Source of the DNA: Mycobacterium simiae
Lineage (GTDB): Bacteria > Actinomycetota > Actinomycetes > Mycobacteriales > Mycobacteriaceae
Direction of reading: 5' to 3'
DNA length: 41,076 bases
Assembly (NCBI RefSeq): GCF_008370645.1
Contig: NZ_VTZN01000029.1
Span: 1 to 41,076, forward strand
The position numbers and the translations under genes were made by a program. Each line of letters begins with the position of its first letter. Position 1 is the first letter of the stretch. This document shows positions 1-8,703 of this stretch, piece by piece. A model generated the notes under the pieces. It was not told the origin of the DNA. It ran no database searches and saw only the letters and a program-made list of their open reading frames with translations.

Positions 1-1644
1 CCCACCGGCCTCGACAACGAGTGTTCCGGTGTTATCGCCGCCAGCACCGCCGCTGCCGCCGATACCCCCAGCGCCCCCGGCGCCCCCGGCGCCGCCAACT
101 CCGGCGTTACCACCAGCACCGCCATTGCCGAACAGCGGCGAAGCGGCGCCGCCGTTGCCGCCCACACCCCCGGCGCCGCCGGCGCCACCGACGCCAAGGG
201 CGCTGCCGCCATCACCCCCATCCCCGCCGGTGCCGGCCGTTTGGTCTACACCGACAACAAGCTGGTCGACGTCTGTAGTCATGGCGCCCGCATTGCCGCC
301 GACGCCGCCCGCCCCGCCAGCAGCGCCGAGGCCGCCCGTGCCGCCAGTGCCACCGCCACCACCGGCACCACCATTGCCAAACAGGAGTCCCCCGGCCCCG
401 CCCCCACCACCGGCACCGCCTGCGCTCCCAGCGCCGCCAGAGAAGGGGCTATCAACACCATTTCCGCCGTTACCGCCCGACCCGCTCGCCGTTAGTATTC
501 CCTCAATAAAGACGGTATTGAACGAAGCTTCGATATCGGCATTGCCGCCGTTGCCGCCGGCGCCGCCGGAGCTGCCGGGTGCCACGCCGTTGCTGCCGTT
601 ACCGCCGTTACCGGCGATGGTCTGGATGAGCGATATGTCGTTGCTATTCGGGGCTCCAGCGGCGACTGTGGCATCGCCGCCGTTGCCGCCGGGGGCCCCG
701 GCCCCCCCGGCAATCGAGGTGCCGCCGTTGCCGCCATTGCCACCCGTGGCGCTGCCTATATCGCTAGCGTCGTATTGGTTGGTGTTCGCGCTTGCGCCGT
801 CGCCGCCGGCGCCCCCGGTGGGAGTGAGCAGCGTCCCGTTAGCGCCGTTGCCTCCGTTCACGCCAGTCTGGGGACTACCACCAGTTGCGTCCGGCGGGGA
901 GACACCAGGTTGGGCCGCAGGGCCGGGGGTGGGATTGACTGCGTTGGCCCCGGCCGCGCCCGTACCACCCATACCGCCGGCCCCGCCGTCACCGACCAAC
1001 CCCGCATTACCGCCCAGACCACCCGAGCCGCCCATGCCCCCGTTAACGCCGGCCACACCGACCCCACCCACACCGCCTGATCCGCCATTACCGTAAAGCC
1101 AGCCACCAGCACCACCAGCACCACCGGCCGCGCCGCTACCCCCGGTGCCACCAGCTCCGCCACTGCCCCACAACCCCGCATTGCCACCCGAGCCGCCGAC
1201 CTGCCCCGCCAACCCAGCCCCACCGGCCCCGCCGTTGCCAAACAACAACCCACCAGGCCCACCCGGCTGCCCCGGCCCGCCATTGGCGCCGTTACCAATC
1301 AACTGCCGCCCCAACACCGCCTGGGTGGGCCCATTGATCACACCCAGCAGCACCTGCTGAGCGTTCGCGGCCTCCGCAGCCGCATACGAGAACCCGCCCC
1401 CACGCAACGCCTGCGCAAACTGCTCATGAAACTCTGCCGCCCGCGCGCTCAGCAACTGATACTGCTGGGCATAAGCCCCAAACACCGCCGCAACCGCCGC
1501 CGACACCTCATCAGCGCCAGCCGCCAACACGCCCACCGTCTGACCCGCCGCCGCCGCATTGGCCGCGCCGATGCCCGCACCAATACCGACGACATCCGAC
1601 GCTACCGCCACTAATGTCTCCGGCGCCGCAAACACAAAACCCAT
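1..1644 (-). CDS. PE_PGRS family protein (C-terminus beyond window)
   Basis: A mycobacterial cell-envelope or secreted PE_PGRS protein. Reading leftwards from an ATG at 1644, the frame stays open to the window edge (548 codons), so the 3' end is missing. Residues 1-100 form the PE domain. It opens MGFVFAAPETL rather than carrying a strict Pro-Glu near residue 8, has the helical pair typical of the family, and ends with Y87-AAA-E91, which fits the YxxxD/E type VII secretion signal. After the linker around residue 115 the protein becomes Gly-Gly-Ala / Gly-Gly-Asn PGRS repeats, interrupted by a few non-repeat islands. ESX-5 export is expected from family knowledge. In M. tuberculosis the neighbour of glpD2 on this side is phoY1, so this gene is an insertion or rearrangement. 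The exact function is unknown. Confidence 0.9.
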   Translation of the reverse strand, partial: MGFVFAAPETLVAVASDVVGIGAGIGAANAAAAGQTVGVLAAGADEVSAAVAAVFGAYAQQYQLLSARAAEFHEQFAQALRGGGFSYAAAEAANAQQVLLGVINGPTQAVLGRQLIGNGANGGPGQPGGPGGLLFGNGGAGGAGLAGQVGGSGGNAGLWGSGGAGGTGGSGAAGGAGGAGGWLYGNGGSGGVGGVGVAGVNGGMGGSGGLGGNAGLVGDGGAGGMGGTGAAGANAVNPTPGPAAQPGVSPPDATGGSPQTGVNGGNGANGTLLTPTGGAGGDGASANTNQYDASDIGSATGGNGGNGGTSIAGGAGAPGGNGGDATVAAGAPNSNDISLIQTIAGNGGNGSNGVAPGSSGGAGGNGGNADIEASFNTVFIEGILTASGSGGNGGNGVDSPFSGGAGSAGGAGGGGGAGGLLFGNGGAGGGGGTGGTGGLGAAGGAGGVGGNAGAMTTDVDQLVVGVDQTAGTGGDGGDGGSALGVGGAGGAGGVGGNGGAASPLFGNGGAGGNAGVGGAGGAGGAGGIGGSGGAGGDNTGTLVVEAGG

Positions 1645-1869
1645 CACGCACCCACTTCCACCTCAGACGGCCGGCCATCACGAGCATCGGCTGGAAAATC
1701 GTAGCGTGACCTGGGTCACAACGTCTCGTTTTCCGACCAACCTTCGCCGGCACGGACCAAGCGCCCGGTCAGCAACGCTGCCCGATTGACTCAATCCACA
1801 CCGAACGCGATTCGGCGACGTAATCTGCGCTCGGCCATGGCGTCTGCTGACCGTGTCAACCTGATGCGC

Positions 1870-3621
1870 TCAGTTGAGCGGCACCGGCTCCAGAATCTCA
1901 GCACGCGCTTCCGGTGCGCTGGCCCGCAACTCATCGGCCGACACATCGTCGGGCTGGGCTTGCGAGAGCACCTCGGCTTGCACCCGCGCTTGGTAGTTTG
2001 CGACCTCGCGCTCGCTGTCCTCAGCGGTCCAGCCCAGCACTGGTGCCACCGCGTCGGCCACCTCCCGAGCGCAGTCAACACCGCGATGCGGATACTCAAT
2101 GGAAATCCGCATCCGGCGGGCCAAGATGTCCTCCAGGTGCAGCGCGCCTTCGGCCATGACGGCATACAGTGCTTCAACCCGCAGGTAGCCGGGGGCCTCC
2201 TTGATTGGGCTCAGCAGTCCAGGATCCTCAGCCGCCAACGCCAACACTTCGTCGATCAGTGAGCCGTAGCGGTCCAGCAGGTGGCGCACCCGGTACGGGT
2301 GCAGACCGTGCATGGCGCCGACATGCTCAACCTGGTTGACCAGCGCAAAGTAGCCGTCAGCACCCAGCAGGCTCACCTTCTGGGTGATCGACGGCGCCAC
2401 CCGGGCCGGAACAAACTGCACCGCGGCGTCGATCGCGTCGGCCGCCATCACCCGGTAGGTGGTGTACTTGCCGCCGGCGATGGCCACCAGACCCGCCGCC
2501 GGCACCGCGACAGCGTGTTCGCGTGACAGCTTGGAGGTTTCGTCGCTTTCCCCGGCGAGCAGGGGACGCAAGCCGGCGTACACGCCGTCGATGTCGGCGT
2601 GCGTCAACGGGGTGGCCAGCACCGCGTTGACCGTTCCCAGGATGTAATCGATGTCGGCCTTGGTGGCTGCGGGGTGAGCCAGATCGAGGTCCCAATCGGT
2701 GTCGGTGGTCCCGATAATCCAGTGGCTGCCCCACGGGATGATGAACATCACCGACTTCTCGGTGCGCAGGATCATCGCCACGTCGCTAACAATTCGGTCC
2801 CTCGGTACCACCACGTGCACACCCTTAGACGCGCGCACCTGAAATCGCCCGCGCTGCTTGGACAACGCCTGGATCTCGTCGGTCCAGACCCCGGTCGCGT
2901 TGACCACGACGTGGCCGCGGACCTCGGTGATCGAGCCGTCCTCGGAGTCGCGAACCCGCACGCCGATCACCCGGTCGCCCTCGCGCAGCAACGCGACCAC
3001 CTGGGTGGAGCAACGGACGACCGCGCCGTAATGGGCCGCGGTGCGCGCGACGGTCATGGTGTGCCGGGCATCGTCAACGACGGTGTCGTAGTAGCGGATG
3101 CCGCCGATCAGCGAGGTCCGCTTTAGCCCCGGGCTCAATCGCAATGCCCCGGCACGGGTCAAATGCTTTTGCGCCGGAACCGATTTCGCCCCGCCGAGGC
3201 GGTCGTAGAGGAAGATTCCCGCGGCAATGTAGGGGCGCTCCCAGCCGCGCTTGGTCAGCGGGAACAGAAACGGCAGCGGCTTGACCAGATGCGGCGCCAA
3301 CCGGGTCAGCGACAGCTCCCGCTCGTACAGCGCCTCGCGTACCAGCCCGAATTCCAGTTGCTCGAGGTAGCGCAGGCCGCCGTGAAACATCTTCGACGAG
3401 CGGCTCGACGTGCCGGAAGCCAAGTCGCGGGCCTCGACCAAGGCCACCTTGAGACCGCGGGTGGCAGCGTCCAGCGCGCACCCGGAACCCACCACGCCGC
3501 CGCCGATGACCACCACGTCGAATTGCTCGGCGCCCAGCCGCTCCCAGGCCAACGCGCGCTGCTGCGGTGCCAGTGCCCCGGCGGACTGCTCGCTTTGCGG
3601 TGCGTGGATCGGGTTGCTCAC
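1870..3621 (-). CDS. glpD2: FAD-dependent glycerol-3-phosphate dehydrogenase GlpD2
   Basis: Membrane-associated flavoprotein oxidising sn-glycerol-3-phosphate to dihydroxyacetone phosphate and passing electrons to the quinone pool. The protein has 583 residues and closely matches M. tuberculosis GlpD2 (Rv3302c, 585 aa). The N-terminal Rossmann FAD motif (FDVVVIGGGVVGSG) lies near residues 34-47. It is followed by GTSSRSSKMFHGGLRYLEQ, typical of the DAO/GlpD fold, and the C-terminal helical domain ends EARAEILEPVPLN. I chose the GTG at 3621 because AGGAG lies just upstream and the protein then begins VSNPI as in M. tuberculosis. An ATG 45 bases further upstream would add 15 unlikely residues. 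It lies 79 bases downstream of lpdA on the same strand, so the two probably form an lpdA-glpD2 operon. Confidence 0.95.
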   Translation of the reverse strand: MSNPIHAPQSEQSAGALAPQQRALAWERLGAEQFDVVVIGGGVVGSGCALDAATRGLKVALVEARDLASGTSSRSSKMFHGGLRYLEQLEFGLVREALYERELSLTRLAPHLVKPLPFLFPLTKRGWERPYIAAGIFLYDRLGGAKSVPAQKHLTRAGALRLSPGLKRTSLIGGIRYYDTVVDDARHTMTVARTAAHYGAVVRCSTQVVALLREGDRVIGVRVRDSEDGSITEVRGHVVVNATGVWTDEIQALSKQRGRFQVRASKGVHVVVPRDRIVSDVAMILRTEKSVMFIIPWGSHWIIGTTDTDWDLDLAHPAATKADIDYILGTVNAVLATPLTHADIDGVYAGLRPLLAGESDETSKLSREHAVAVPAAGLVAIAGGKYTTYRVMAADAIDAAVQFVPARVAPSITQKVSLLGADGYFALVNQVEHVGAMHGLHPYRVRHLLDRYGSLIDEVLALAAEDPGLLSPIKEAPGYLRVEALYAVMAEGALHLEDILARRMRISIEYPHRGVDCAREVADAVAPVLGWTAEDSEREVANYQARVQAEVLSQAQPDDVSADELRASAPEARAEILEPVPLN

Positions 3622-3700
3622 GAAACGGGACTCCTGTCGATTACTGGCCGGTAGGGTTTGCACCACCAGGCTAGTTCGTGCGGGGCCTCAGGGCTGTCCA

Positions 3701-5128
3701 TCAGTCCAGATCGTCGTGCGCCATTAACCGGCGCGCCGCCTCAGTGATCGACCCGGATAACGACGGGTAAACGGCGAGTGTCTGCGCCAACTCGTTGACC
3801 GTAATGCGGTTCTGCACGGCCACCGCGATCGGCAGGATCAGCTCCGAGGCGATTGGTGCCACCACCACGCCGCCGATCACCACACCGGTGGATCGCCGGC
3901 AAAAGATCTTGACGAAGCCTTGCCGCAGACCCGACATCTTGGCTCGGGCGTTGGTCCGCAATGGCAGCGTGATGGTCCGCGCGGTCACCGACCCGTCGTC
4001 GATTGCCGATTGCGGCACGCCGACGGCGGCGATTTCGGGCCGGGTGAACACCGTTGCCGCGACGGTACGCAAGCGGATCGGGCTGACACCTTCGCCCAGC
4101 GCGTGGTACATCGCGATACGGCCTTGCATCGCCGCGACCGAAGCCAACGGCAGCAGGCCGGTACAGTCGCCGGCGGCGTAGATACCGGGCACCGACGTCC
4201 GCGACACGCGGTCCACGGTCAAATAACTACCGGGCCCCAGCTCAATGCCCACCCGCTCGAGGCCCAGGCCGCTGGTATTGGGAACCGACCCGATGGTCAT
4301 CAAAGCGTGGCTGCCTTCGACGGTGCGGCCATCGGTCATGGTGACCAACACACCGGCTTCGGTGCGGCTGACCGATTCTGCCCGAGCGTTTTTGACTAGC
4401 CGGACCCCGCGTTCGGCGAACGACTCTTCCAACACCAGGGCGGCGTCGGCGTCCTCATAGGGCAGCACCCGGTCCCGGCTGGCCACCACCGTCACCTGCA
4501 CCCCCAATTCGGTGTAGGCGTGCACGAACTCGGCGCCGGTGACTCCCGAGCCCACCACGATCAGGTGGTGCGGTAAGGCGTCCAGCTCGTAGAGCTGCCG
4601 CCAGGTCAGGATGCGTTCACCGTCGGGTTGGGCCGATGGCAGTACCCGCGGGCTGGCTCCGGTGGCGATCAGCACGACGTCGGCGTCGTGCTCGCTGCTG
4701 GTGCCGTCGGGCCCCGAATCGGAATGGGTCGCCTTGACGCGGTGGCTGGCCAGCCCCGGCGTGGGGTCGATCAGCTCACCGCGGCCGGCAACGACGTGGA
4801 CTCCCATGCCGAGCAGCTGGGTGGTGATGTCGGCCGATTGCTCGGCGGCCAGCGCTTTGACCCGGGCATGAATGTGCGGCAGCGAGATCTTGGCGTCGTC
4901 GATGTGGATGTCGAAGCCGAGGAGCCGCGATCGGCGCAGCTCGGTGCGCAGGCCGGTGGAGGCAATGAAGGTTTTGGATGGCACACAGTCATCCAGCACC
5001 GCGGCCCCGCCGATGCCGTCGGAGTCGATGACGGTGACTTGGACTGATTCGGGGCGTGCGGTGGCTGCCACCAGCGCGGCCTCGTAGCCGGCCGGGCCGC
5101 CACCGAGGATCACAATGCGCGTCACCAC
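3701..5128 (-). CDS. lpdA: NAD(P)H quinone reductase / flavoprotein disulfide reductase homologue LpdA
   Basis: Orthologue of M. tuberculosis LpdA (Rv3303c), a FAD protein of the lipoamide dehydrogenase / glutathione reductase superfamily that acts as a quinone reductase rather than a true lipoamide dehydrogenase. It has 475 residues against 493 in M. tuberculosis because it stops at MAHDDLD and lacks the C-terminal tail. The FAD motif (ILGGGPAGYEAA) is at residues 7-18. The usual CxxxxC redox pair is reduced to one cysteine: the motif reads GGAAVLDDC, with A43 where the first Cys would be and C48 retained. The C-terminal HPTLSE-type motif reads YPSLSGSITE, so the catalytic His is also replaced. 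A second NAD(P)-binding GSGVTGAEF motif lies mid-protein. The start is GTG, 6 nt after a TAGGTT -10 element. It is divergent from the Rv3304-like gene. Confidence 0.95.
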   Translation of the reverse strand: MVTRIVILGGGPAGYEAALVAATARPESVQVTVIDSDGIGGAAVLDDCVPSKTFIASTGLRTELRRSRLLGFDIHIDDAKISLPHIHARVKALAAEQSADITTQLLGMGVHVVAGRGELIDPTPGLASHRVKATHSDSGPDGTSSEHDADVVLIATGASPRVLPSAQPDGERILTWRQLYELDALPHHLIVVGSGVTGAEFVHAYTELGVQVTVVASRDRVLPYEDADAALVLEESFAERGVRLVKNARAESVSRTEAGVLVTMTDGRTVEGSHALMTIGSVPNTSGLGLERVGIELGPGSYLTVDRVSRTSVPGIYAAGDCTGLLPLASVAAMQGRIAMYHALGEGVSPIRLRTVAATVFTRPEIAAVGVPQSAIDDGSVTARTITLPLRTNARAKMSGLRQGFVKIFCRRSTGVVIGGVVVAPIASELILPIAVAVQNRITVNELAQTLAVYPSLSGSITEAARRLMAHDDLD

Positions 5129-5155
5129 AGGCCTAACCTAGCGCGTCGTTAGGCC
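5129..5155 (-). promoter_or_regulatory. lpdA promoter with 8-bp inverted repeat
   Basis: On the minus strand TAGGTT (5140-5135) lies 6 nt before the GTG of lpdA, the layout of a leaderless mycobacterial promoter. An inverted repeat GGCCTAAC (5130-5137) / GTTAGGCC (5148-5155) with a 10-nt spacer overlaps this -10 element and could be a repressor site. The regulator is unknown. The promoter call rests on spacing alone and has no experimental support. Confidence 0.4.
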
Positions 5156-5271
5156 GCCGCTGTTGTCCAGACGGGACCCGCCACCGTGGTGCGAGAAAGG
5201 AGGTGTGCGTCACACCGAGTTCGGCCCCGCGGATGGACGCCATCCGTTCATGTGACGTTTAAGCTTTCTCC

Positions 5272-5751
5272 GTGCCGCTCTACGCCGCGTATGGATCGAA
5301 CATGCATCCCGAGCAGATGCTCAAGCGCGCACCCCACTCGCCGATGGCCGGAACCGGCTGGTTGCCGGGGTGGCGGCTGACCTTCGGGGGCGAGGACATC
5401 GGCTGGGAAGGGGCATTGGCCACCGTCGTCGAGGACCCTGATTCCAGGGTGTTCGTCGTGCTTTACGACATGACACCCGCCGACGAGATGAACCTGGACC
5501 GCTGGGAGGGCTCCGAGTTCGGTGTCCACCAGAAAATCCGCTGCCGGGTGGAGCGACTGTCCTCGGACACCACAACCGACCCCGTGTTGGCGTGGCTGTA
5601 CGTGCTGGATGCCTGGGAGGGCGGGCTACCGTCGGCGCGCTACCTGGGGGTAATGGCAGACGCTGCCGAAATCGCCGGCGCGCCAGCCGATTACGTGCAC
5701 GACCTACGCACCCGCCCGGCTCGCAACATCGGCCCGGGCACGACTGCCTGA
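5272..5751 (+). CDS. gamma-glutamylcyclotransferase-like protein (Rv3304 orthologue)
   Basis: Small cytosolic protein of 159 residues that matches the position and sequence type of Rv3304. The N-terminus LYAAYGSNMHPEQM is the substrate-binding loop of the gamma-glutamylcyclotransferase / AIG2-like (BtrG-like) fold, where YGSN contacts the gamma-glutamyl group. The fold's catalytic Glu could be in the DRWEGSEFGVHQ segment near residues 76-87, but this is tentative. The substrate is unknown. The start is GTG, 6 nt after TAAGCT (5260-5265), so translation may be leaderless. It is divergent from lpdA. Confidence 0.8.
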   Translation: MPLYAAYGSNMHPEQMLKRAPHSPMAGTGWLPGWRLTFGGEDIGWEGALATVVEDPDSRVFVVLYDMTPADEMNLDRWEGSEFGVHQKIRCRVERLSSDTTTDPVLAWLYVLDAWEGGLPSARYLGVMADAAEIAGAPADYVHDLRTRPARNIGPGTTA

Positions 5752-5815
5752 CCCCGTCGGCGGGTGGGGACTCGGAAGCCTTACCCGACCCTGAGAGGCC
5801 ATTAGAGTCGGTGTT

Positions 5816-5958
5816 TTAGGCCCAGGCCATGGCAATCATCATTGCGGCGTTGTAACAGCTAATTATTCGGTCACGCAGGGCCCCGCAACGGCGGACCGCC
5901 ACAGGACGAACCAGGCGCCGGCCAACAGAAGAAAAGTTATCGAAACCCACCGTTGCAT
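5816..5958 (-). pseudogene. possible frameshifted fragment of a small membrane protein (DUF5134-like)
   Basis: On the minus strand an ATG at 5958 opens a hydrophobic segment (MQRWVSITFLLLAGAWFVLW) that stops at 5863. A one-base frame change near the GGGGCCCTGCG stretch continues into SCYNAAMMIAMAWA and a stop at 5816. The two halves together resemble the first membrane helices of DUF5134-type proteins, which I recall accompanying mycobacterial copper genes (Rv0970 beside ctpV). The region is short and the assignment rests on memory, so confidence is low. If right, it is a broken relic of a fuller copper locus. Apart from this and the operator at 6001, I see nothing else in 5752-6064. Confidence 0.3.
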
Positions 5959-6000
5959 CCTGTGGATTTGCCGTGAACGGAGTCGATAGCGATCATGCCG

Positions 6001-6017
6001 ATACCCTATAGGGGTAT
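6001..6017. promoter_or_regulatory. CsoR/RicR-type copper operator
   Basis: ATACCCTATAGGGGTAT contains perfect ATACCC / GGGTAT arms around a 5-nt centre. This is the T-A-C-C-C...G-G-G-T-A pattern bound by CsoR-family Cu(I) repressors. It overlaps a likely -10 (TATAGT, 6015-6020) and lies 48 nt upstream of the pacL start, so binding would block transcription of the copper cassette until Cu(I) releases the repressor. No csoR gene is in the window. Confidence 0.65.
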
Positions 6018-6064
6018 AGTACAATTACGCAATGCTGGTGGACATAGTTGAAAGGAAAGATCTA

Positions 6065-6364
6065 ATGCTTGCCTGGCAGGGGTTATTGGCGAAGGCGGTA
6101 CCCGCGGTGGTAACCGGCGTGGTGGGGGCAGCGACATATGAGGCGCTGCGTAGGGCGGTGGGGAAGGTTCCCGTGCGGGATGCGACTGTCACCGCGACCG
6201 CCTGGGGGTTACGTGGTATCCGCACGGCCGAGCGCAAGGCTCAGGAAGGCTCTGAGCACGCCCGCCTCACTTTCGCCGATGTGCTTGCCGAGGCCAAAGA
6301 GCGCATCGGAGAACCGGTTTCACTGTCCGCAGTGCCTGACGCCTGCCACGACCATGGTCACTGA
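6065..6364 (+). CDS. PacL-like DUF1490 protein, partner of the metal-transport ATPase
   Basis: A 99-residue protein of the DUF1490 family. In M. tuberculosis members of this family (Rv3269, Rv1993c, Rv0968) are encoded before the P-ATPases CtpC, CtpG and CtpV and were named PacL, for P-ATPase-associated chaperone-like proteins. It has one hydrophobic helix (residues 5-22), then an amphipathic Ala/Glu/Arg-rich helix, and ends DACHDHGH, a Cys/His tail suited to metal binding. I chose ATG 6065 over ATG 6032 because GAAAGGAAAG lies just before it and the resulting [13 protein letters not shown] matches the start of Rv1993c as I recall it. Its 3' end overlaps the ATPase gene by 11 bases, so the two are probably translationally coupled. 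Confidence 0.8.
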   Translation: MLAWQGLLAKAVPAVVTGVVGAATYEALRRAVGKVPVRDATVTATAWGLRGIRTAERKAQEGSEHARLTFADVLAEAKERIGEPVSLSAVPDACHDHGH

Positions 6365-8696
6365 CACGTGCCCCGGCCCCGATGTCGCCTTGAGCGTCGT
6401 TTCCAACGCGGCAGGCCGGATGCGAGTGCATGCCAACGGGTTCCATTTCGACGAGGTGCGGGCGGTGGCGATCGAGGACACCGTCGCCAAGGTGGCCGGT
6501 GTGCGTGCCGTTCATGCGTATCCGAGAACCGCATCGGTGGTGGTGTGGTACTCGCCCGATAGCTGCGATACCTCGGCTGTCTTGTCGGCAATCACTGCTG
6601 CCGAACAGATTCCAGCAGAGTTGGTCCCCACACGTGCGCCGCATTCAGCTGAGGTGCGCAGCGCTGACGTGGTAAGCAGAATCATCGGCCGCCTGTTCGG
6701 CCGGCAGGATGATGCCGCCGGGAACCACGACGCGTGTGGACAGGTTCAGGTCGCGTCGTGCCATGCGTCACCGGGCGCAGATCCCGGGCATGAGCGGCGG
6801 ACCTGGTTGCGCCGAGTCTGGTTGGCCTGGCCGTTTGGTCTGGCTTCGGCGGCCTTGACGATGATGTCCGCCCCGTGGGCGGGGTGGCTGGCATTGGCCG
6901 CAACGGTGCCTGTGCAATTCGTGGCCGGCTGGTCGATTCTCAAGGAGGCAGTACGGCAGGCGCGGGCGTCGAGCGCCAATATGGATACGCTCATCGCGCT
7001 GGGCACGCTGACCGCATTCACCTACTCCACGTACGAGTTATTTGCCGGTGGGCCGCTGTTTTTCGACACCTCGGCATTGATCATCGCCTTTGTGGTGCTG
7101 GGCCGCTACTTGGAGGCCAGGGCTCGGGGCAAGGCTTCGGAGGCGATCACCAAGTTGCTGGCGATGGGCGCCAAGGAGGCTCGGCTGCTTGTCGACGGCG
7201 AAGAGCAGCTGGTGCCGGTTGATCAGGTTCGAGTCGGCGACCTGGTGCGGGTACGGCCTGGCGAAAAGATTCCCGTCGACGGTGTAGTCGTTGACGGGCG
7301 TGCTGCCGTCGACGAGTCGATGCTTACCGGCGAATCAGTACCCGTCGAGAAAGCGGTGGGCGCCCGCGTCGCCGGGGCCACAGTCAACATCGACGGACTG
7401 CTGACCGTGCGGGCCACCGCCGTCGGAGCGGACACCGCGCTGGCGCAGATCGTGCGCCTGGTCGAGCAAGCGCAAGGCGGCAAGGCCCCGGTGCAGCGGC
7501 TGGCCGATCGGGTGTCGGCGGTGTTTGTGCCAGCCGTGGTAGGGGTTGCCGCGCTGACCTTTGCCGGGTGGAGCCTGTTCGCCGGCAACCCAGTGGCTGG
7601 CATGACCGCGGCGATCGCGGTGCTGATCATCGCGTGCCCGTGTGCACTAGGCCTGGCCACCCCCACGGCGATCATGGTCGGCACCGGCCGTGGTGCCGAT
7701 ATGGGAATCCTGGTCAAGGGCGGCGAAGTGCTGGAAGCTTCCAAGAAAATCGACACGGTGGTGTTCGACAAGACCGGTACCCTCACCCACGCCCAAATGC
7801 GGCTTACCGACGTTGTTGCCGGCAACGGGAGCGATGCTGACCAGGTGCTGCAGCTCGCCGCGGCGGTCGAGTCGGGCTCCGAACACCCCATCGGTGCCGC
7901 GATTGTCGCCGGTGCGCGCGAGCGAGCGTTGCAGATTCCGGCTGCTACGGCTTTTGCCAACCTCGCCGGGCACGGAGTGCGGGCCCAGATCAACGGCGAA
8001 GCGGTGGTGGTAGGGCGGCGCAAGCTCGTCGCTGAGCACGATTTGCTGCTACCCGGCCATCTTGCGGCGGCGGCCACGGAGCTCGAAGAGCAGGGCCGCA
8101 CCGCGGTGTTCGTCGGGCAAGACGACGAGGTTGTGGGTGTACTCGCCGTAGCCGACACCGTCAAAGACGACGCCGTCGATGTGGTCCGCCAGCTGCACGC
8201 TATGGGGCTGCATGTCGCCATGATCACTGGCGACAATGCCCGCACTGCCGCGGCAATCGCCAAACAGGTCGGCATCGACCGAGTGCTGGCCGAGGTACTG
8301 CCGCACGACAAGGTCACCGAGATTCAACGGCTCCAAGCCGAGGGCCGGATCGTCGCGATGGTCGGTGACGGGGTCAACGACGCCCCGGCCTTGGTACAGG
8401 CCGACCTGGGCATCGCGATCGGCACCGGTACCGACGTGGCCATTGAGGCCTCCGACATCACCTTGATGTCCGGCCGGCTCGACGGCGTCGTGCAGTCCAT
8501 TGAGCTCTCGCGGCGCACCCTGCGCACGATCTACCAAAATCTCGGCTTCGCCTTCGGCTACAACACCGCCGCGATACCCCTGGCCGCGCTGGGCATGTTG
8601 AATCCGGTGGTGGCGGGCGCCGCGATGGGGCTCTCCTCGGTTAGCGTCGTGACCAACTCGCTGCGGCTGCGCCGCTTCGGCCGCGAGCGGTCCTAG
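6354..8696 (+). CDS. ctpV: copper-exporting P1B-type ATPase, CtpV-like
   Basis: Inner-membrane Cu(I) efflux pump of 780 residues, very similar over its length to M. tuberculosis CtpV (Rv0969, 770 aa). The N-terminal 90 residues form a degenerate heavy-metal-associated fold without CxxC, followed by a Cys/His-rich linker. Diagnostic motifs are TGES from T325 (actuator domain), C428-P-C430 in the membrane metal site, D472-KTGT (the phosphorylated aspartate), H511-P512 of the nucleotide domain, and GDGVNDAP from G671. About eight membrane helices are expected. The ATG at 6354 lies inside the end of pacL; an upstream extension in this frame would only overlap pacL. In M. tuberculosis ctpV lies in the csoR operon, whereas here it lies between the Rv3304 and amiA1 orthologues without csoR. 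It ends 7 bases from the convergent amiA1. Confidence 0.92.
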   Translation: MVTDTCPGPDVALSVVSNAAGRMRVHANGFHFDEVRAVAIEDTVAKVAGVRAVHAYPRTASVVVWYSPDSCDTSAVLSAITAAEQIPAELVPTRAPHSAEVRSADVVSRIIGRLFGRQDDAAGNHDACGQVQVASCHASPGADPGHERRTWLRRVWLAWPFGLASAALTMMSAPWAGWLALAATVPVQFVAGWSILKEAVRQARASSANMDTLIALGTLTAFTYSTYELFAGGPLFFDTSALIIAFVVLGRYLEARARGKASEAITKLLAMGAKEARLLVDGEEQLVPVDQVRVGDLVRVRPGEKIPVDGVVVDGRAAVDESMLTGESVPVEKAVGARVAGATVNIDGLLTVRATAVGADTALAQIVRLVEQAQGGKAPVQRLADRVSAVFVPAVVGVAALTFAGWSLFAGNPVAGMTAAIAVLIIACPCALGLATPTAIMVGTGRGADMGILVKGGEVLEASKKIDTVVFDKTGTLTHAQMRLTDVVAGNGSDADQVLQLAAAVESGSEHPIGAAIVAGARERALQIPAATAFANLAGHGVRAQINGEAVVVGRRKLVAEHDLLLPGHLAAAATELEEQGRTAVFVGQDDEVVGVLAVADTVKDDAVDVVRQLHAMGLHVAMITGDNARTAAAIAKQVGIDRVLAEVLPHDKVTEIQRLQAEGRIVAMVGDGVNDAPALVQADLGIAIGTGTDVAIEASDITLMSGRLDGVVQSIELSRRTLRTIYQNLGFAFGYNTAAIPLAALGMLNPVVAGAAMGLSSVSVVTNSLRLRRFGRERS

Positions 8697-8703
8697 GAGC
8701 TCC

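Noticed and set aside
29..1096. Long Pro/Ala-rich plus-strand reading frame
   Set aside because: It is the antisense shadow of the PGRS repeats; Gly-Gly-Ala codons read backwards give Pro-rich frames. The minus strand has a clear PE domain.
1..1300. Short GC-rich repeats that might suggest a CRISPR array
   Set aside because: Repeat units are irregular codon-level Gly-rich coding repeats without constant spacers; the same holds for the PPE-MPTR region.
7223..8317. 364-codon minus-strand frame
   Set aside because: Antisense to the ctpV catalytic region; Ser/Thr/Ala-rich without motifs.
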